NCBI GenBank assembly: GCA_037138755.1
Contig: JBAXHT010000001.1
Span: forward strand, 901,805-965,804
Length of the DNA: 64,000 nucleotides
Direction of reading: 5' to 3'
Origin: Armatimonadota bacterium
Lineage (GTDB): Bacteria; Armatimonadota; Fimbriimonadia; Fimbriimonadales; Fimbriimonadaceae
Part shown: piece after piece, positions 1 to 9,281 of the stretch
Layout: each line of letters begins with the position of its first letter
Position numbering within the stretch: position 1 is the stretch's first letter
Program-made: the position numbers and the translations under genes
The notes under the pieces: model-generated
What the model was told of the DNA's origin: nothing
Databases searched by the model: none
The model's input: the letters and a program-made list of their open reading frames with translations, nothing else

Positions 1-2
1 GA

Positions 3-125
3 GCAACCGTGAAGCGAGGACAACGCATCGGATCAATCGGCTCCAGCGGCCTTTCAACGGGCCCCCATCTGCATTTTGAAATCCGGCAGAACGGTCGGCC
101 GGTGAATCCGGCGGCGTATTTATAG
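3..125 (+). CDS. M23 family metallopeptidase, C-terminal fragment
   Basis: The window opens inside this gene; only the last 40 residues are visible. They contain GPHLHFEIR, the HxH zinc/catalytic motif of LytM/M23 endopeptidases, preceded by a lysine/glycine-rich turn ([14 protein letters not shown]) and followed by the usual NPAAYL ending. M23 enzymes cut peptidoglycan cross-links in the periplasm, or act as catalytically dead activators. The HxH pair here suggests an active domain, but the first zinc ligands lie outside the window. The next gene has its own promoter, so the two are probably separate transcription units. Confidence 0.85.
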   Translation, partial: ATVKRGQRIGSIGSSGLSTGPHLHFEIRQNGRPVNPAAYL

Positions 126-134
126 GCCTAACCC

Positions 135-164
135 TTGTATCTGAGTGGCACAAACTGTGATAAT
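135..164 (+). promoter_or_regulatory. Sigma70-type promoter of the SLH porin gene
   Basis: TTGTAT (135-140), an 18-nt spacer and GATAAT (159-164), with TG at 156-157 giving an extended -10. It predicts a 5' UTR of about 130 nt before the porin ATG, unlike the leaderless pattern of many genes here. Confidence 0.55.
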
Positions 165-304
165 CAGCGTGTGGATTTCTGCCAACTTGATTCGTCAAGT
201 CCAAAACTCGGTGAGTAAGAAACTTAGGAAAGTGCTTGCAGGGTGAGGATGAAGCGCAGCAGGGAAGTTGAAGCCGCACTATTACAGGAGAATCTATTCT
301 TAGC

Positions 305-2140
305 ATGAAGCGAACTTACAAGATTGCCCTTTCCTTGGTTCTGAGCCTCGGGATCGTGGCACCTGCATTCGCCCAGGACTCGTTCCCGGACGTACAGGAC
401 ACCCATTGGGCTGCAGACGCGATTAAGCGACTGAAGCTCGAAAAATTCATCCAAGGTATGCCAAATGGCAATTTCGAGGGTAGTCGAGCGATTACTCGAT
501 ACGAAATGGCTTCATTGGTGTACGCCGTCTACGCAAAGCTCGTCTGCTTTGACGAAGAGGTCGCGGTCAAGATCAAGGATCTTGAGGCGAAGATCAACAA
601 GAAGTCGGGCGAAATCAGCACCCCTCCCGCTCCGGTTGACAACAGCAGCCTCAAGGCAGCTTTGGCTTCTCTCAAGAGCGACGTCGGAACTATGAAAGCA
701 TGGGGATCCGATATCTCAATGCTCAAGAAAATGACCGCTTCGTACTCGAAGGAGCTCACCTCCCTCGGCGCAGACGTGACGGGCATGAAGAAGCAGCTCA
801 ACGACCTCTCGATGCGCGTTTCGGCTCTCGAAAAGAAGACCGACAACGTCGTGATCAGCGGAGACGCTAACCTCTTGGCGTTTGCGTCCACCAAGGACAG
901 CAGCTCGGCAGTTGGCTACAACCAAGATGGTCGATTCACCACCGGTACTGCTACCGGAGCCGGTCTCGACAGCCTTGGCGTCCTACACGAACTCGGGCTA
1001 AAGCTCAACAGCGGAGCATCCGCTCAGCGAGCATGGGGTGCAGAGCTCGTGGTCGGAAACGTGGCAACCACCGGAATCGGTAACCAGTCCGACTGGGCCG
1101 GTCAAATCGGAACTGCATACGGAAAGAGCCCGGCATCTGAGGTCTACCTCAATACCGCTTGGGCATCACTTCCAGAAGTTTTGAACTCGACAGTGGGTCG
1201 CCAAAACCTCAACCTCGGTAGCTACATCTTGGCTCGACCGGACTTCACCAGCTTCTATAACCAGGAGCGATGGGACAACGGCGCGTACCTGATGGACGGT
1301 CTCAAGACCGGCACCTATGGTTTCGGTGGAATCACCGTGAATGCATTCGTCGGTCGCTTCGGCGCAACCACCAGTGCAGGCACTGCTCTTCAACCGGTCG
1401 TCAACGGTGTCAATCCATCTCGCTTGATGGGTGGTCAGATCGGATTCAACCTCGGCGACTTCGCCAAGTTGACCGGTACGTACCTCAACCTTGATGGTAA
1501 CAATGGTCCGATCAACCGAAACGAGATCTACGGCGTTGATGGAGACTTCAACATCGCAGGACTGGCGTTCAAGGGTGGTTACGGAAAGTCGATCCAGAAG
1601 TTCAATCAGGGAACAATCGTTGATACCGATAACGTTCGATACAACGCTTCAACCACGTTGTTCAAGGGTCTCAACATTGGCTACGATCACGTTGAGCAGA
1701 ACTACGTTGCTCCAGGCGACTGGGGACGAACTGGTGTGTTCCGCAACCTCGTTGACGTCAACCGACTCACGGCTGACGCTGGCTTCGATATCAACTCGAA
1801 GTGGCACCTCAACGGCGGCTACGCTAGCAACAAGTCGATCAACGGCGTTGGCGAAACCAAGGGTTGGAACGTTGGCCTCAAGACTGCTCTCACTCCGAAG
1901 TGGGGCATGATGCTCACCCACGAGAACACCCAATTCGACGGCGGCTTCCAAGGTTCCACACCAGGCGGCTTCGCTCGATTCTCCACCATCTGGCTGGACT
2001 ACGATGCCGGCAGCAACTCGCTGCTCAAGTTGTTCTACCAAATGGGCGACACCAGTGGCATCCTTGCCAACCCAGGCGGCGGCGGACTGGCTAACCAGAA
2101 AGGCGGCTTCTTCGGTATGCAATACGGCATCAGGTTCTAA
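305..2140 (+). CDS. SLH-domain outer-membrane porin (OmpM-like)
   Basis: 611 residues. Residues 1-23 are a signal peptide ending AFA before QDSFPD. Residues about 26-75 form one S-layer homology domain (FPDVQDTHWAADAI, then ITRYEMASLVY). Residues about 85-180 are a lysine- and leucine-rich segment that looks like a coiled coil. The rest is Gly/Asn/aromatic-rich with alternating strands, and the protein ends in a terminal phenylalanine (GMQYGIRF), typical of a beta-barrel insertion signal. SLH plus coiled coil plus barrel is the OmpM architecture, which tethers the outer membrane to peptidoglycan or its secondary polymer while forming a pore. An AGGAG lies 17 nt before the ATG, far for a Shine-Dalgarno site. 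The gene stands alone between its own promoter and terminator. The substrate cannot be told. Confidence 0.85.
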   Translation: MKRTYKIALSLVLSLGIVAPAFAQDSFPDVQDTHWAADAIKRLKLEKFIQGMPNGNFEGSRAITRYEMASLVYAVYAKLVCFDEEVAVKIKDLEAKINKKSGEISTPPAPVDNSSLKAALASLKSDVGTMKAWGSDISMLKKMTASYSKELTSLGADVTGMKKQLNDLSMRVSALEKKTDNVVISGDANLLAFASTKDSSSAVGYNQDGRFTTGTATGAGLDSLGVLHELGLKLNSGASAQRAWGAELVVGNVATTGIGNQSDWAGQIGTAYGKSPASEVYLNTAWASLPEVLNSTVGRQNLNLGSYILARPDFTSFYNQERWDNGAYLMDGLKTGTYGFGGITVNAFVGRFGATTSAGTALQPVVNGVNPSRLMGGQIGFNLGDFAKLTGTYLNLDGNNGPINRNEIYGVDGDFNIAGLAFKGGYGKSIQKFNQGTIVDTDNVRYNASTTLFKGLNIGYDHVEQNYVAPGDWGRTGVFRNLVDVNRLTADAGFDINSKWHLNGGYASNKSINGVGETKGWNVGLKTALTPKWGMMLTHENTQFDGGFQGSTPGGFARFSTIWLDYDAGSNSLLKLFYQMGDTSGILANPGGGGLANQKGGFFGMQYGIRF

Positions 2141-2162
2141 TTGAACTGAATTGCTTAAGGGC

Positions 2163-2198
2163 GGCTCCGCGACGAAAGTCTCGGAGCCACTTTTGTTT
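2163..2198 (+). terminator. Rho-independent terminator after the porin gene
   Basis: GGCTCCG pairs with CGGAGCC (2163-2169 with 2182-2188). An inner GAC/GTC stem is capped by a GAAA tetraloop, and T-rich sequence follows at 2191-2198. Confidence 0.85.
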
Positions 2199-2235
2199 GG
2201 GAACCTCGAATCTTGTGATTGAGTAGTGATTACCG

Positions 2236-3699
2236 ATGCTCTCTCTGCTCCTGACACAACTAGCGGCCAACCCTCCCACGGTGTATCTAGACGCCCGGTT
2301 CGAGCCGCTTGCAAACCTTGTGTATCAGTTGGATATGGTCAGTGGGTACCTGCCCTACTCGAAAAGCGAGGTAATTAGCAGTCTTTGGAAGGAACGCATT
2401 GCGACCAACTCCGATGACGCCAAGTTCCTCGATCAATGGAAGCAGACCATGCGAAAACTCGAGGCAAAGGGGCAAGGGGAATACAATCCGCGTCTCCTTT
2501 ACAGCGTTGCGACCATTCAAAGCGAAGCCGAGAGAACCAGGGAAATCGGGCTGACCTCATCTTCGCTATTAGAGTTCTCAAAGCGAGTCGCGAGGGAAGT
2601 TGAACCCCAAGCTGCCAAAGAACTCAGTTCGGTAATTGCTCGCTTCCAGCCGGCATTCCTGAGCTGGTGGAACCAGGAAGCCGAACCGAAAGGCATCGAT
2701 TTTAGGGTGAAAGCCGAAAAGCTCTTGAAATCCGAGAAGCTCAAGGGTCTCACAAAGGACCTCGTCCGCTTCTACCAACCAGACCTCCCCGACGGCTACA
2801 TCGTGCCCGTCCAGTTCATGTATAAACCCAAAGCCCGTGAAAGCTCGCATGGGGAGCAAGTCGGTACCGCAGCTGTGATGGAGTTCTTTGAAGGCGACTC
2901 TCCCGCAAACCGCATCGACGTGACAATGCACGAACTCTCCCATTTCTTCTTCCGAAAAGCCGGAGTCGCTAAACACGAAGCCTTGACCGCAAGGTTCCAA
3001 AAGGTCAAAGACCAGAGCGCAATGGCGGTCTTCGCGATCATGAACGAGGCCCTCGCCACCGCCCTGAACAACGGCATGGTTGCCGAAGCTCTCATGGACC
3101 CGAAGTCTTTCAAAGAGTATCGGGACGCTTCGCTCTCTTGGTACTTCAATGACTCGATTGACACCACGGCCAAGACAAGCTACGATTGGCTCACCGCCTA
3201 CGCCAAGCAAGGCGGAACCCTCCACGATCCCGCATTCGCAAAGACCTATGTCGAGACAATTCGAGCCGGCATGGGTCCAAAAGTTGACGCCCCAAGTGTC
3301 CAGCTCTTCGGTGTCAACTACGTGTGGGACGAGCAGTGGCCGAAGGAGATGGGATTCATGCCGCGCGAGTTCATCCAAAGCACGATCTCCAGCCGATACT
3401 CGGCTACCAAAGTCGAGGAAGCACTCCGCATGGCCCTTGCTGATAGCCCCATGTACAGCACTCTTCTGGTTCTCCGGCCAAACCAAATCGCTCAAGTTTC
3501 CAAACAGCAGCCCCTTCTAGCAAAACACGCCGACGAGCTCCGAGCCAAAGCCGCCAAGGACGGCTCCGCCCTGATGGGCACCCGCCGAAGCACCGGACTG
3601 GCGATCTACGTCGTTGTTGCCAACGACATTCCAGGAGTGCAAAAGGAACTCAAAAGACTGGCCGCTCTAAAGCAAGATTTGGCGGGAATCTTGCCGTAA
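2236..3699 (+). CDS. Secreted HExxH-containing protein, putative zinc metallopeptidase
   Basis: 487 residues with a short hydrophobic N-terminus (MLSLLLTQLAA) that may be a signal peptide. HELSH at residues 232-236 is an HExxH zinc-binding/catalytic motif preceded by a predicted helix (RIDVTMHELSHFFF). A NEALATALNNG segment about 40 residues later could supply the third glutamate ligand of a gluzincin. I do not recognise the family, and large parts carry no known motif. It follows the porin terminator and is directly followed by the GYF_2 gene, whose -10-like box overlaps this stop codon. Protease activity is inferred from HExxH alone. It could also be a non-proteolytic metal-binding protein. 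Confidence 0.7.
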   Translation: MLSLLLTQLAANPPTVYLDARFEPLANLVYQLDMVSGYLPYSKSEVISSLWKERIATNSDDAKFLDQWKQTMRKLEAKGQGEYNPRLLYSVATIQSEAERTREIGLTSSSLLEFSKRVAREVEPQAAKELSSVIARFQPAFLSWWNQEAEPKGIDFRVKAEKLLKSEKLKGLTKDLVRFYQPDLPDGYIVPVQFMYKPKARESSHGEQVGTAAVMEFFEGDSPANRIDVTMHELSHFFFRKAGVAKHEALTARFQKVKDQSAMAVFAIMNEALATALNNGMVAEALMDPKSFKEYRDASLSWYFNDSIDTTAKTSYDWLTAYAKQGGTLHDPAFAKTYVETIRAGMGPKVDAPSVQLFGVNYVWDEQWPKEMGFMPREFIQSTISSRYSATKVEEALRMALADSPMYSTLLVLRPNQIAQVSKQQPLLAKHADELRAKAAKDGSALMGTRRSTGLAIYVVVANDIPGVQKELKRLAALKQDLAGILP

Positions 3700-3702
3700 A
3701 AT
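3697..3702 (+). promoter_or_regulatory. TAAAAT -10-like box, leaderless pattern, for the GYF_2 gene
   Basis: TAAAAT overlaps the stop codon of the previous gene and ends exactly 6 nt before the ATG at 3709. There is no usable Shine-Dalgarno sequence, so transcription probably starts at or next to the ATG. Confidence 0.5.
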
Positions 3703-3708
3703 AGGCGG

Positions 3709-4176
3709 ATGAACTACTACGTTGTCGGGCCTGACGGGCAGAAGTACGGTCCCGGGGACGTCGTCATTCTTAATCAGTGGGCACAACAGGGTCGCGTCAC
3801 GCCGACAACCGTGCTCGAAGATTCTGCCACCGGAGCCCGATTCGCGGCGAGCCAACTACCAGGAATGGTCTTCGCGCCTGCGCCAAGCAACGATTTCAAC
3901 CAGCCGCCGAGCTACCAGCAGTACCCTCGCCAAGGCTATGGAGTCATGGATAACGGCGAAGGCGACTACCAGAAAGCCCTCATCTTCGGAATCATCGGAT
4001 TCATCTGTTGTCCGATCTTTATCAGCCCAATTGGCATCTACTTCGCTTCGCTCGCCCAGCGCAAAGGACATCCGAAGGGGCAAGGCATCATGATCTTTTG
4101 CATCGCGAGCCTGGTGGTCGGAATGGTTTTGGGAGCTATGGCAAACGTTGTCCTGTCAAACGCCTTCAAGCTGTAA
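3709..4176 (+). CDS. GYF_2 / DUF4190-type small membrane protein
   Basis: 155 residues. Residues 1-55 match the GYF_2 pattern (YYVVGPDGQKYGPGDVV, then WAQQGRVTPTT), a small domain thought to bind peptides. A proline/glutamine-rich linker leads to two hydrophobic segments at about 85-110 and 125-150, separated by a short basic loop (AQRKGHPKGQG), as in DUF4190. The protein should sit in the inner membrane with the GYF_2 domain on the cytoplasmic side. The role is unknown; proteins of this design are common and usually uncharacterised. Confidence 0.75.
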   Translation: MNYYVVGPDGQKYGPGDVVILNQWAQQGRVTPTTVLEDSATGARFAASQLPGMVFAPAPSNDFNQPPSYQQYPRQGYGVMDNGEGDYQKALIFGIIGFICCPIFISPIGIYFASLAQRKGHPKGQGIMIFCIASLVVGMVLGAMANVVLSNAFKL

Positions 4177-4197
4177 AGAATCGTCAGCCGGATTAAG

Positions 4198-4237
4198 CCT
4201 CCGTCAGCGATGCACAGCACCGCGCCGCCGACGGAGG
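4198..4237 (+). terminator. Possible terminator hairpin after the GYF_2 gene
   Basis: CCTCCGTC (4198-4205) pairs with GACGGAGG (4230-4237) around a GC-rich 24-nt loop. Only three T residues follow, so it is a weak intrinsic terminator or a leader structure of the next gene. Confidence 0.4.
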
Positions 4238-4252
4238 GTTTACTAAAGACTC

Positions 4253-5356
4253 ATGCTGTCGCTTGCTCTCTTCGCCGTCCTTGCCCGACCGGAAATCCAC
4301 TCCGACCACCGTTTTCTTCCCCACTATAACGCCGAAGCAGACCAACAGTTCAAGAGCATGGCCGAATGGCCCGACTCCCGAGCAGTCGCCAGCAACCCCG
4401 ACGAAAAGCATATCAGCAACGTCCGCCAGCTCACCTTTGGCGGGCAAAACGCCGAGGCCTATTGGAGTAAAGACGGCCAGTCCATCGTCTACCAATCCCT
4501 CCAGCCCGGCTTTCCCGACGAACAGATTTTCCTGATGAACGCCGACGGCTCGGGCAAGCATCTGATTTCCACCGGTAAAGGACGATGCACCTGCAGCTAC
4601 CTCTCGCCGGACAATAAGTACGTCTATTTCAGCTCAACCTTCGCCAAAAACGAAGGCGCCCAGAAGAAGCTCGACCGAAGCAAAGGCTACGTCTGGATGG
4701 TCAACCCCGAGTTCGCGCTCTACCGCAAAAACCTCAAGACGGGCGTCCTCGAAACCGTGTTGAGCAGCAACAGCTACATTGCCGAAACCACGGTTGACCC
4801 CAACGGCAAGTACATCACCTTCACCAGCGACAAAGACGGCGACCTCGAGGTCTACCGCGCCGACCTCAACGGAAAGAACATCAAGCGACTAACCAACGAG
4901 CAAGGCTACGACGGCGGACCCTTCGTAAGCTGGGACGGCAAAAAGATCGTCTGGCGGCGCGACCTCATCGAGAGCGAAGAAGAGCGCAAAGACTACACCG
5001 CTCTGCTCCAGGAACACATGGTCCGTCCATCTAAACTCGAAATCTGGATGATGGACGCCAACGGCAAAAACCAAAAGCAAATCACCACACTCAAAGCCGC
5101 CTCCTTCGCCCCGTTCCTTCACCCCAACGGGAAGCAGATTATCTTCTGCAGCAACTTCGGTGACCCCAAGGGCCGCGAATTCGACCTATTCCTCGTCAAC
5201 ACCGACGGCACCGGAATGGAGCGAGTCACCACTACCCCCGACTTCGACGGCTTCCCCATGTTCAGTCGAGACGGCAAGAAAATCGTCTTCGCCAGCAACC
5301 GCTACGGCTCTGTGCCTGGAGAGACGAACATATTTGTTGCGGACTGGAAGGATTAA
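4253..5356 (+). CDS. TolB-like PD40 beta-propeller protein
   Basis: 367 residues with a short hydrophobic N-terminus (MLSLALFAVLA), probably exported. At least four WD40-like PD40 repeats are visible, each with a D/N-G-K/Q core and strand pattern: AYWSKDGQSIVYQS, VDPNGKYITFTSDKDG, SWDGKKIVWRRD and MFSRDGKKIVFASNRYG. Such propellers are protein-binding scaffolds like the C-terminal half of TolB; the TolB N-terminal domain is missing. Its TAA overlaps the stop of the convergent minus-strand gene (shared bases 5353-5356). Function beyond binding cannot be assigned. Confidence 0.8.
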   Translation: MLSLALFAVLARPEIHSDHRFLPHYNAEADQQFKSMAEWPDSRAVASNPDEKHISNVRQLTFGGQNAEAYWSKDGQSIVYQSLQPGFPDEQIFLMNADGSGKHLISTGKGRCTCSYLSPDNKYVYFSSTFAKNEGAQKKLDRSKGYVWMVNPEFALYRKNLKTGVLETVLSSNSYIAETTVDPNGKYITFTSDKDGDLEVYRADLNGKNIKRLTNEQGYDGGPFVSWDGKKIVWRRDLIESEEERKDYTALLQEHMVRPSKLEIWMMDANGKNQKQITTLKAASFAPFLHPNGKQIIFCSNFGDPKGREFDLFLVNTDGTGMERVTTTPDFDGFPMFSRDGKKIVFASNRYGSVPGETNIFVADWKD

Positions 5357-7308
5357 CGTCCGTCGTCTTTTAGTAACTTGTTGCCGCGCTCCAGCAGTCT
5401 AGACTTAAACGCCTGAGGTAGCTGACGAAGCGCGGTGAACTTCGACGTAGGCCGAGGCACGCCCCAGTGGGAATCTTCGACCCTCGGTCCGGTAGCCGTC
5501 ACCTGCCGGAATGCAAGCTCAAGATTCAAAGTTGTCCGATTCGCGGTGGCAACTTCAACCTTTGGATCGAAATCACCCTCGGCAAAGTATTTTGCCAGCC
5601 CGTCGAAGTCCATGAAACAGAGCTGAGGAGCAATCCGGTTCGTAACTTCATCCGGGTAACGGAGGAAGTAGCCTGACTCAGTGCCGACCCTTCCCGTCAA
5701 CAACATTCCTTCGTCAACCGCTGGAAACGCGATAGGTGGAATTCGCTTGTCGAGCTCATAAAGGCCGCTCCCCAAGTACACAATTTCTCGAAAGGCGCGA
5801 CGGGTTTCCGCTGACTGTCGATCAATTCTAAGGACTTGTCCAGCGAGCAGTGAACGCCGAAGCCCCGCATCTAGCGAAGCGTAAAGGTCGCCGAGTTTGC
5901 CCATCGATGTCAGGCTGACAAATGCATCAGCAACGTTATCGAGCGCTGGGCACCACCTCAAATTGGTGGTGAACCGCAAATGCCCGAGTTCCAATTCCTT
6001 CTCTATATTCGCCAAGTCTCCATTCAAAACTTCCGTATGCACCGCCAGACGAGCCATCAACTTCGCCAGCTGTGGTCTCGGAACCCGATGGCTCCGAACA
6101 TAAAGTGGATCACGTTGCATTCCGAAGATCCAGCCTTCAGCATCCGCCCGATAAAGCCCGGACGGCAACTTTGGATGGCTCTTCATCACCACCAAGTTGT
6201 CGATTCCGTCCGCCAAAAAGGCAATCATCGGCTTGCTCTGCTCCTCCGAAAACAGCCTCCATTCGTCCCCCGACAAGTAGCGCAGCGGGTCCTCGACCTC
6301 AGATTTAGCGAATTCCACACAGAGCTCCTGAACGAGCTTCTTGGCTTTGTCCTGAGCAGCGAGGTCTTCCTTGGTTACCTCCGTGTCGTACTCGCCAAGC
6401 TTGTCATTAGTCGCACTGAACCGTTCGGATGCGAACTCCGATAGCTTTGATTTCCCGCGCAGTCCCTCATAGTGCGAAGGGTCGGTGTAGTCCCCAAACT
6501 CGGCAACGCTGTCCGTGTAAATCCCTTGGCTATCGAGGAAATCGATGGAGACCGACAGCTTGCCATCCATCTCCTCAAGAAAATTGAGCTTCCAGTGAGC
6601 TGAATCCTTGTACCAGTTAGTTGGAGCTTTGACAGTTGTTGATTGATCCTTTGTAAGTTCGTAACGTTCACGCTCATCCTTGTAGGTCTGGAGCATCTTC
6701 CGAGTGTCTAAGCTGATCGTGTGGTGAAGCGCCATTGGCACATCCGAATAGGGCCGGTTGTACCACTCCGTCCCATTCTGAATGAACATCTCCGGTGTCG
6801 CTGAGTGGAAGAATCGAGCAATGAACCGACCATTTGGATCAGACCGCCGTCGCCAAACGATCTCCGGAAGCCGGGCCATTCCCTTCGTCTCAGGGTCAAA
6901 CTTCTTGTTCTTCCTTGCGAACCAAGTCGCAAACTCTCGATCTGTCCATTCATTAGCGGAATAATAGGGCTCAAAATCATCCTTCAACTTCTGAATCTTG
7001 GCCGTCATGCACTCGTACCGAGTCGCCAAATCTGCCGCCTGCTGCTCCAGGGTCTGAGCAAGGATCAGCCGCCCGTCTTTCTCTTCCCAAGTCGCATTCA
7101 AAACCTTCGCAAGGTTGGCCTTCACCTCTCCCCAGGGCCGTCCCATGGTTCGAATCGCGACCACATCATTCTCCAAATAGGGCACAACGCTCAGCGTCAA
7201 CCGAGACTCCGAAGCCAGCTTCGGAATCAAATTCACCAACCGAATCCCCGGACTCTCCACATTGATCGGAGTCGACTGAATCACCAGTCCCAGGGTTAAC
7301 GCGAGCAT
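5353..7308 (-). CDS. Secreted protein of unknown function, tandem paralogue 1
   Basis: 651 residues, last of three tandem paralogues transcribed leftwards (11255 to 5353). The N-terminus has a short hydrophobic stretch (MLALTLGLVIQS), then about 70 residues (IRLVNLIPKLASESRL, VVAIRTMGRPWGEVKANLAKVL) with the beta-alpha-beta spacing of secretin/TonB short N-terminal (STN) domains. That likeness is pattern-based only. The remaining 560 residues match no family I know. The first 84 residues differ from the third copy at only about five positions, while the rest is roughly half identical. A gap of 85 nt and its own TATGAT box separate it from copy 2, so it may be transcribed independently as well. 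Confidence 0.75.
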   Translation of the reverse strand: MLALTLGLVIQSTPINVESPGIRLVNLIPKLASESRLTLSVVPYLENDVVAIRTMGRPWGEVKANLAKVLNATWEEKDGRLILAQTLEQQAADLATRYECMTAKIQKLKDDFEPYYSANEWTDREFATWFARKNKKFDPETKGMARLPEIVWRRRSDPNGRFIARFFHSATPEMFIQNGTEWYNRPYSDVPMALHHTISLDTRKMLQTYKDERERYELTKDQSTTVKAPTNWYKDSAHWKLNFLEEMDGKLSVSIDFLDSQGIYTDSVAEFGDYTDPSHYEGLRGKSKLSEFASERFSATNDKLGEYDTEVTKEDLAAQDKAKKLVQELCVEFAKSEVEDPLRYLSGDEWRLFSEEQSKPMIAFLADGIDNLVVMKSHPKLPSGLYRADAEGWIFGMQRDPLYVRSHRVPRPQLAKLMARLAVHTEVLNGDLANIEKELELGHLRFTTNLRWCPALDNVADAFVSLTSMGKLGDLYASLDAGLRRSLLAGQVLRIDRQSAETRRAFREIVYLGSGLYELDKRIPPIAFPAVDEGMLLTGRVGTESGYFLRYPDEVTNRIAPQLCFMDFDGLAKYFAEGDFDPKVEVATANRTTLNLELAFRQVTATGPRVEDSHWGVPRPTSKFTALRQLPQAFKSRLLERGNKLLKDDGR

Positions 7309-7314
7309 GACTTA

Positions 7315-7320
7315 ATCATA
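7315..7320 (-). promoter_or_regulatory. TATGAT -10-like box, leaderless pattern, for paralogue 1
   Basis: On the minus strand TATGAT ends 6 nt before the ATG (spacer TAAGTC). The box, spacer and start are identical to those of paralogue 3. Confidence 0.55.
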
Positions 7321-7393
7321 CAAGAGAACCGACTTTGGGTTCAGATGCTTTACTCTAGCGATTGGACATTTAGACATCGTCAAGAATAATGAG

Positions 7394-9280
7394 TTATCTC
7401 CCATCGTCATGTCCCAGGCGTATTCGCTTTAACTCTGCAGCACGGATTCTAAGGCGTTTGAGCAGGTTCGAAGGAAGCTGCGATAACTTCATCGATTTTG
7501 AAGCTCCCGCTAGCCGAGAGCTGATGGAAGTTTCGTTCAAAACTTGTGAAGTGGTAAGAGTAACACCGAGCTCAAGAGCTTCCCCTACTGCAACCGAGAT
7601 GAGCGATTCTGTATCTGAGTCTGGAGTGTCCGCTAAACAGGACGCCAGTCCTTCAAAATCCGTCCTGGCGCGAACAAAAAACGGCTTAGAACCACCAGTT
7701 GTCTTTCGTGGGATATGAACGTCGTACAGCGGCATTCGCTCAATTCGCAGTGTCATCGAGATACCCTTGGCTTTTGGAATCCCGGTTATTCCCCAGTTTT
7801 CAAACTGCGACGAATGCCACATCGATCGGATGAAAAAGTCAAAGACGGCCGGGCTCAGGCGATCCATCTGAATGGGCTTTCCAGATCGGAGCAGAGCAAG
7901 GTCTGATGGTGTGCAAGCACCGATTAAATCGTAGGGCATCGGCTTTGGGTAATGTGGCGTCCCGAGAAGTGGAGGATAAAGCGATTCAAGGTGCGCTAAT
8001 TTTGTGCGAATCAGCCATTGCCTGAATTCAAGCTGGTCGAGAACGTCCCGAAACAGGTCATTATTAGGCTCACTCACACGTTTGAGCAAGCGCAAAAATC
8101 TTTGAAATTCAGCTGAGCTTATTCTTTGACGCCGGATGCGCCAAAGATCTCGATGTGAAACTAGCATCCATCCGTTGTGGTCCAGTCGATAAGGACCATC
8201 AGTCGCAAATCCAGCGTCCGACTTAACAGGGTCGGTCTTGTAGCATTGTGCGAGCAATGCAATTACAGGCTTCTTGTTCTGTTTTGCGATAGTCAGCCAG
8301 TCTTGCCCTCCGCCAGCGTACGCCGTCACGTCAGGCGATTCAGGTGTGAGAAGGGAGTCAACGAGAGCAAGAAACTTCGGGGAATGTTTCTCGCGGTCGC
8401 CGTAGCCAAAGTCCACGAGTTCGTCACCAAGGCTTTTCCAGGGGTTAGGAGCGGCGGAATTCACTGGTTCCAATGCAGGTTTTGTTTCTGGTCCCTCAGC
8501 AATGGTCAGATAAAATGGCTCGGCTAGGTCGGAACGGAGGACATGGAGGTTGCTGTGCAGATATTGCACACCGTATTCTCCAAACTGTAATGAGATTGCC
8601 GGGACTTGGAGCTGGTCAGTTGATTGCGCATCTTCGGACATAAGCTTTTTCAGAATCTCAAGTTCCTGCTTCGTCTCTGAGATGAGGGTCCCTGTCTTGG
8701 TTGAAAATTGACTCACGTTCGGGATTTCCCCGATTGAGAAGCGATGATCGAACAGGAACGGTTCGAGAACGATGAATTCCTCAATTGGTACGGCGCTAAA
8801 GACTCGGCGATACAATCGACCGAGCGGTCCCGAGTCGTTAACCGACATTCGGCCACCAGGGGTGTAGAGCTGCTCATCGTTCTCCGATGCAAGCCACAAC
8901 TTTGCGTGCTCAGGAGACCAGACGGGCATAGGGTCCTTGGAAGCGTATCGGGCTCTCAGTCTCTCCAGTTTCGAGCGAAGATTCTTGACCCGGTTTGACG
9001 TCTCGATGTTTTGCTGTTGCTCGGTCTGAAATAGTCTGAAGTGCCTGCCGTCTTGCTTCCATGTGCCGTTGACAACCTCTGCAAGCCCCTCTGCGACTTC
9101 ACTCCAAGGTTGTCCAGAAACGCAAATCGCAACTGCATCCTCTGCCAACCTGGGGTCAATCTCAACGTCCAATCCAGCTTGCTGACTCAACTTGACTGCG
9201 AGAACATTCAGCCGAATCCCCGGACTCTCCACATTAATCGGCGTCGATTGGATCAGCAAACTTAGGGCGAGGAAGACCAT
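7394..9280 (-). CDS. Secreted protein of unknown function, tandem paralogue 2
   Basis: 628 residues, the most divergent of the three paralogues. It keeps the hydrophobic start (MVFLALSLLIQS), the TPINVESPGIRL block and the STN-like pattern (VAICVSGQPWSEVAEGLAEVV). It also keeps a C-terminus with the same LPSNLLKRLRIRAAEL helix and basic tail. Its ATG lies 1 nt after the stop of paralogue 3, which suggests translational coupling. Its base composition looks lower in GC than its neighbours (about 47% in one 60-nt line counted by hand). Function is not assigned. It is probably periplasmic or outer-membrane associated if the N-terminal signal is real. Confidence 0.75.
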   Translation of the reverse strand: MVFLALSLLIQSTPINVESPGIRLNVLAVKLSQQAGLDVEIDPRLAEDAVAICVSGQPWSEVAEGLAEVVNGTWKQDGRHFRLFQTEQQQNIETSNRVKNLRSKLERLRARYASKDPMPVWSPEHAKLWLASENDEQLYTPGGRMSVNDSGPLGRLYRRVFSAVPIEEFIVLEPFLFDHRFSIGEIPNVSQFSTKTGTLISETKQELEILKKLMSEDAQSTDQLQVPAISLQFGEYGVQYLHSNLHVLRSDLAEPFYLTIAEGPETKPALEPVNSAAPNPWKSLGDELVDFGYGDREKHSPKFLALVDSLLTPESPDVTAYAGGGQDWLTIAKQNKKPVIALLAQCYKTDPVKSDAGFATDGPYRLDHNGWMLVSHRDLWRIRRQRISSAEFQRFLRLLKRVSEPNNDLFRDVLDQLEFRQWLIRTKLAHLESLYPPLLGTPHYPKPMPYDLIGACTPSDLALLRSGKPIQMDRLSPAVFDFFIRSMWHSSQFENWGITGIPKAKGISMTLRIERMPLYDVHIPRKTTGGSKPFFVRARTDFEGLASCLADTPDSDTESLISVAVGEALELGVTLTTSQVLNETSISSRLAGASKSMKLSQLPSNLLKRLRIRAAELKRIRLGHDDGR

Positions 9281-9281
9281 A

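Noticed and set aside
2218-2241. Leaderless box before 2236 or 4253
   Set aside because: The nearest hexamers are TAGTGA and TACTAA, lacking the final T; I did not count these genes in the leaderless set.
1649-2314. 221-residue minus-strand frame opposite the porin gene
   Set aside because: It lies wholly against the porin barrel coding region and across its terminator, has no start signals and no family resemblance.
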